From RBG-13-33-26 sp964430085 (lineage in GTDB: Archaea; Nanobdellota; Nanobdellia; Pacearchaeales; GW2011-AR1): a DNA stretch of 22,220 bases. A program made the position numbers and the translations under genes. This document shows, in pieces, positions 20,295-22,220 of the stretch (the first letter of the stretch is position 1; every line of letters begins with the position of its first letter). The stretch is taken from NCBI GenBank assembly GCA_964430085.1, contig CAYSES010000008.1, positions 1 to 22,220 of the forward strand, in the 5' to 3' direction. The notes below the pieces were generated by a model. The model had not been told where the DNA came from. It did no database searches and was given only the letters and a program-made list of their open reading frames with translations.

Positions 20295-21788
20295 ATGGAA
20301 TTAAAAGTAAAACTTCTAAGATGGTCTGCAGGAATTCCTGTGGCAATGATAAATGAAGAAACTGCTAATCTTATTGGAGTCAAAATAAAAGGAAGGATTC
20401 TTATCAAATCTCTATCTAAAAATTCTCAAGAATTATCAACCATAGTCGATACTGCAAAAACTATTGTAAAGAAAAATGAGATTGCGATATCATCTGAACT
20501 AAAGGAAAGATTATCTCTTTCTTCAGGCCAAAAAGTTGATGTCGGCCTTGCGCCAATTCCCAAAAGTCTCATGTTTATAAAAAAGAAAATGAATGGTGGA
20601 ATTTTAAATCAAAGAGAAATTGATGAGATAATAAAAGATGTTGTAAATAATTCTCTTTCTGAAGCAGAGATCTCTCTTTTTATTTCTTCAATGTATGAAA
20701 AGGGAATGAATATGAAAGAAACAATATGTCTCATAAATGCAATTTCTTCTTCAGGGAAGAAATTAAAATTAAGTCTTAAACATAAATTAATAGCAGATAA
20801 ACATTCTATAGGTGGAATCCCGGGCAATAGAACTACTCCTTTAGTTGTGGCTATCTGCGCTGCTGCAGGATTAATAATGCCAAAATCTTCTTCAAGGGCA
20901 ATAACAACTGCTGCAGGAACAGCCGATGTTATTGAAACAATTGCTCATGTTGAATTTTCTATGAAAGAATTAAAGAATATAGTAAGAAAAACTGGAGCGT
21001 GTTTGATTTGGGGGGGTTCATTGGGGATGGTTCCTGCTGATGCAAAGATAATACAAGTTGAAAAAATGTTGGGGATTGATCCTGAATCCCAATTGTTGGC
21101 TTCAATAATGTCAAAAAAACTTGCTGCAGGTGCAAAATATATCTTAATTGATATTCCTTATGGAAAAACAGCCAAGGTAACAAAAAAGAAAGGTTTAGAT
21201 TTAAAGAAAAAATTTGAATATCTTGGCAAACATTTCAATAAAAAACTGAAAGTAGTATTGACAGATGGTAGTCAACCGATTGGTAATGGTGTTGGACCGG
21301 CGTTAGAAATCATTGATCTAAAAAAAATATTTAAAAGGGCAGATGACAGACCTCTTGACTTGGAGAAAAAATCAGTTTTCTTGGCAGGACAAATTTTTGA
21401 GATGACCAGAAAAGCCAAAAGGGGACAAGGAGAAATTCTTGCACAAAAAATTTTAGATTCAGGACAGGCATTCAAAAAATTTGAAGAGATTATAAAAGCA
21501 CAGAATGGAACGATGGATCATATTAAACTAGCAAAATTCAAAAAAGATATAATAGTAAAGAGAACAGGGAAAATAAAAGAAATGGACAATAAAAAAATAA
21601 ATTCTCTTGCAAGAATTTCTGGGTCTCCTGTGGATAAATCTGCTGGTCTTTATTTATATCACCATGTTGGTGATGTGTTAAAAAAAGGAGAAAAAATTAT
21701 TACAATATACTCTGAATCCAAATCCCGTTTGCGTGAAGCAATTAATTTTTATAAAAATCAGAAACCCATAAAAATCCAATACAACTAA
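20295..21788 (+). CDS. deoA: AMP phosphorylase
   Basis: AMP phosphorylase splits AMP (also CMP and UMP) with phosphate into base and ribose-1,5-bisphosphate, the first step of the archaeal AMP pathway. The 497-residue protein has the extra N-terminal domain of about 84 residues that separates this enzyme from thymidine phosphorylase. Then come KMNGGILNQREIDEII, the phosphate site ADKHSIGGIPGNRTTP (Lys169, His170, Ser171), the family signature SSSRAITTAAGTADVIE (198-214), GACLIWGGSLGMVPADAKII (234-253), and DGSQPIGNGVGPALE. Characterised enzymes are about 503 residues, so this looks complete. The product would feed the R15P-isomerase-like enzyme at 1437-2243. No RuBisCO gene is in the window. 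Confidence 0.93.
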   Translation: MELKVKLLRWSAGIPVAMINEETANLIGVKIKGRILIKSLSKNSQELSTIVDTAKTIVKKNEIAISSELKERLSLSSGQKVDVGLAPIPKSLMFIKKKMNGGILNQREIDEIIKDVVNNSLSEAEISLFISSMYEKGMNMKETICLINAISSSGKKLKLSLKHKLIADKHSIGGIPGNRTTPLVVAICAAAGLIMPKSSSRAITTAAGTADVIETIAHVEFSMKELKNIVRKTGACLIWGGSLGMVPADAKIIQVEKMLGIDPESQLLASIMSKKLAAGAKYILIDIPYGKTAKVTKKKGLDLKKKFEYLGKHFNKKLKVVLTDGSQPIGNGVGPALEIIDLKKIFKRADDRPLDLEKKSVFLAGQIFEMTRKAKRGQGEILAQKILDSGQAFKKFEEIIKAQNGTMDHIKLAKFKKDIIVKRTGKIKEMDNKKINSLARISGSPVDKSAGLYLYHHVGDVLKKGEKIITIYSESKSRLREAINFYKNQKPIKIQYN

Positions 21789-21789
21789 T

Positions 21790-21797
21790 TTTTTAAA
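21790..21797 (+). promoter_or_regulatory. TATA box of the small helical-protein gene
   Basis: TTTTTAAA is centred 25.5 nt before the ATG at 21819, directly after the AMP phosphorylase stop. It implies a separate leaderless mRNA. Confidence 0.5.
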
Positions 21798-21818
21798 CTC
21801 TATACATTTATTTTTTCC

Positions 21819-22097
21819 ATGGTTGACGTTTCTTATAAAAAAAGACTTATGGATTATTTTAAAAAAAATTTGAAGAAAGGTTATCCCATAGACACTTTAA
21901 GAGTTGCTTTGATTAATCAAGGATATTTAAGGCCTACAGTTGATGAAGCTGCTAGAGAAGCTATCAAGGATATGGCTGCTGAAGCTCCGATTCTTAAGGA
22001 AAAACCTCAGATAGAACATGAGATGATAATTGAAGATAGCCCTATTGTTATAAAAAAATCTTTTTGGAAGAAATTTATCAGTTTTTTTAAGAGATAA
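21819..22097 (+). CDS. Small helical protein of unknown function
   Basis: I do not recognise this 92-residue protein. Residues 1-50 look like three short helices with the pattern KKGYPIDTLRVALINQGYL followed by PTVDEAAREAIKDMA. A Gly-Tyr-Pro/Leu-rich turn between helices is seen in UBA-like and similar small binding modules; that comparison is by eye only. An acidic linker (about 58-76) leads to a basic, aromatic C-terminus (KKSFWKKFISFFKR), which could lie on a membrane surface or on RNA. The ATG at 21819 fits the TATA spacing. It lies 30 nt after AMP phosphorylase and 41 nt before tRNA-Ser. Confidence 0.6.
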   Translation: MVDVSYKKRLMDYFKKNLKKGYPIDTLRVALINQGYLRPTVDEAAREAIKDMAAEAPILKEKPQIEHEMIIEDSPIVIKKSFWKKFISFFKR

Positions 22098-22106
22098 AAT
22101 AGTAAG

Positions 22107-22114
22107 TTTTAAAA
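22107..22114 (+). promoter_or_regulatory. TATA box of tRNA-Ser
   Basis: TTTTAAAA is centred 28.5 nt before the first base of the tRNA, the usual spacing for archaeal tRNA promoters with a short 5' leader. Confidence 0.5.
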
Positions 22115-22138
22115 CTAATTAATTAATCTATATCTTAT

Positions 22139-22219
22139 GCCTCCGTCGCATAGTGGTATTGCACTGGTCTTGAGAACCAGGCCCGAAAGGGCACACAGGT
22201 TCGATTCCTGTCGGGGGCG
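22139..22219 (+). tRNA. tRNA-Ser (anticodon UGA)
   Basis: All arms can be folded by hand. Acceptor GCCTCCG (22139-22145) pairs with CGGGGGC (22212-22218), with one T-G pair. The anticodon stem CTGGT/ACCAG (22164-22168, 22176-22180) closes a seven-base loop with anticodon TGA at 22171-22173. A long variable arm GCCC-GAAA-GGGC (22181-22192) marks a class II tRNA, as expected for Ser. The T arm ACAGG/CCTGT encloses TTCGATT. The discriminator is G, usual for archaeal Ser. No intron and no encoded CCA are seen (the next base is T). It would read UCA and related Ser codons. Confidence 0.95.
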
Positions 22220-22220
22220 T

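Noticed and set aside
1..22220. CRISPR arrays, insertion sequences, phage genes, toxin-antitoxin pairs
   Set aside because: No spaced direct repeats, transposase motifs, inverted-repeat ends or integrase sequences were seen; the only repeat is the 55-bp assembly overlap.

Overview
The window is about 22 kb of AT-rich DNA (roughly 30% GC by eye) from an archaeon. Archaea-specific content includes ribosomal proteins eS4, eL19 and eL32, aIF1, prefoldin alpha, an AglB-type oligosaccharyltransferase, a DUF106 insertase-like protein, AMP phosphorylase and a ribose-1,5-bisphosphate isomerase-like protein. Very small intergenic spaces, shortened ribosomal proteins and the nucleotide-salvage gene set suggest a small-genome DPANN lineage of Pacearchaeota/Woesearchaeota type. 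That placement is inference. The uniform layout suggests an environmental assembly, and it contains one 100-N gap that looks artificial.

Layout. 1-1384 (minus): the start of an AglB/STT3 gene running off the left edge, and a SpoIIM/DUF95 membrane protein. 1437-4053 (plus): an R15P-isomerase-like gene, a YdjM-like membrane hydrolase, a small membrane protein of unknown function and a PHP-domain protein. 4050-5155 (minus): prefoldin alpha and a DUF106 (YidC/EMC3-like) protein, each with its own promoter. 5195-18346 (minus): one 25-gene operon, in transcription order uL3, uL4, uL23, uL2, uS19, uL22, uS3, uL29, aIF1, uS17, uL14, uL24, eS4, uL5, uS14, uS8, an unrecognised 124-residue protein, uL6, eL32, eL19, uL18, uS5, uL30, uL15, SecY. 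18418-19122 (minus): an unrecognised 234-residue protein. 19212-22097 (plus): an AI-2E-family transporter, AMP phosphorylase and a small helical protein. The window ends with tRNA-Ser(UGA).

The core operon makes ribosome parts together with SecY. DUF106 and AglB add membrane insertion and N-glycosylation at the membrane. The two salvage enzymes on either side of the operon would carry out the first two steps of archaeal AMP degradation, towards ribulose-1,5-bisphosphate; the RuBisCO that would complete it is not in the window.

The most notable observations are: (1) the uncharacterised ORF between uS8 and uL6, tightly coupled on both sides; (2) a strict junction grammar in the operon, where 22 of 24 junctions are ATGA, TAATG or TAA-N-ATG; (3) eight protein genes with a TATA-like box centred 25.5-28.5 nt before the start codon, implying leaderless mRNAs, one box being shared by two divergent genes; (4) identical 55-bp ends on both sides of the N run, so the gap is probably false; (5) no Rpp29 gene between aIF1 and uS17.
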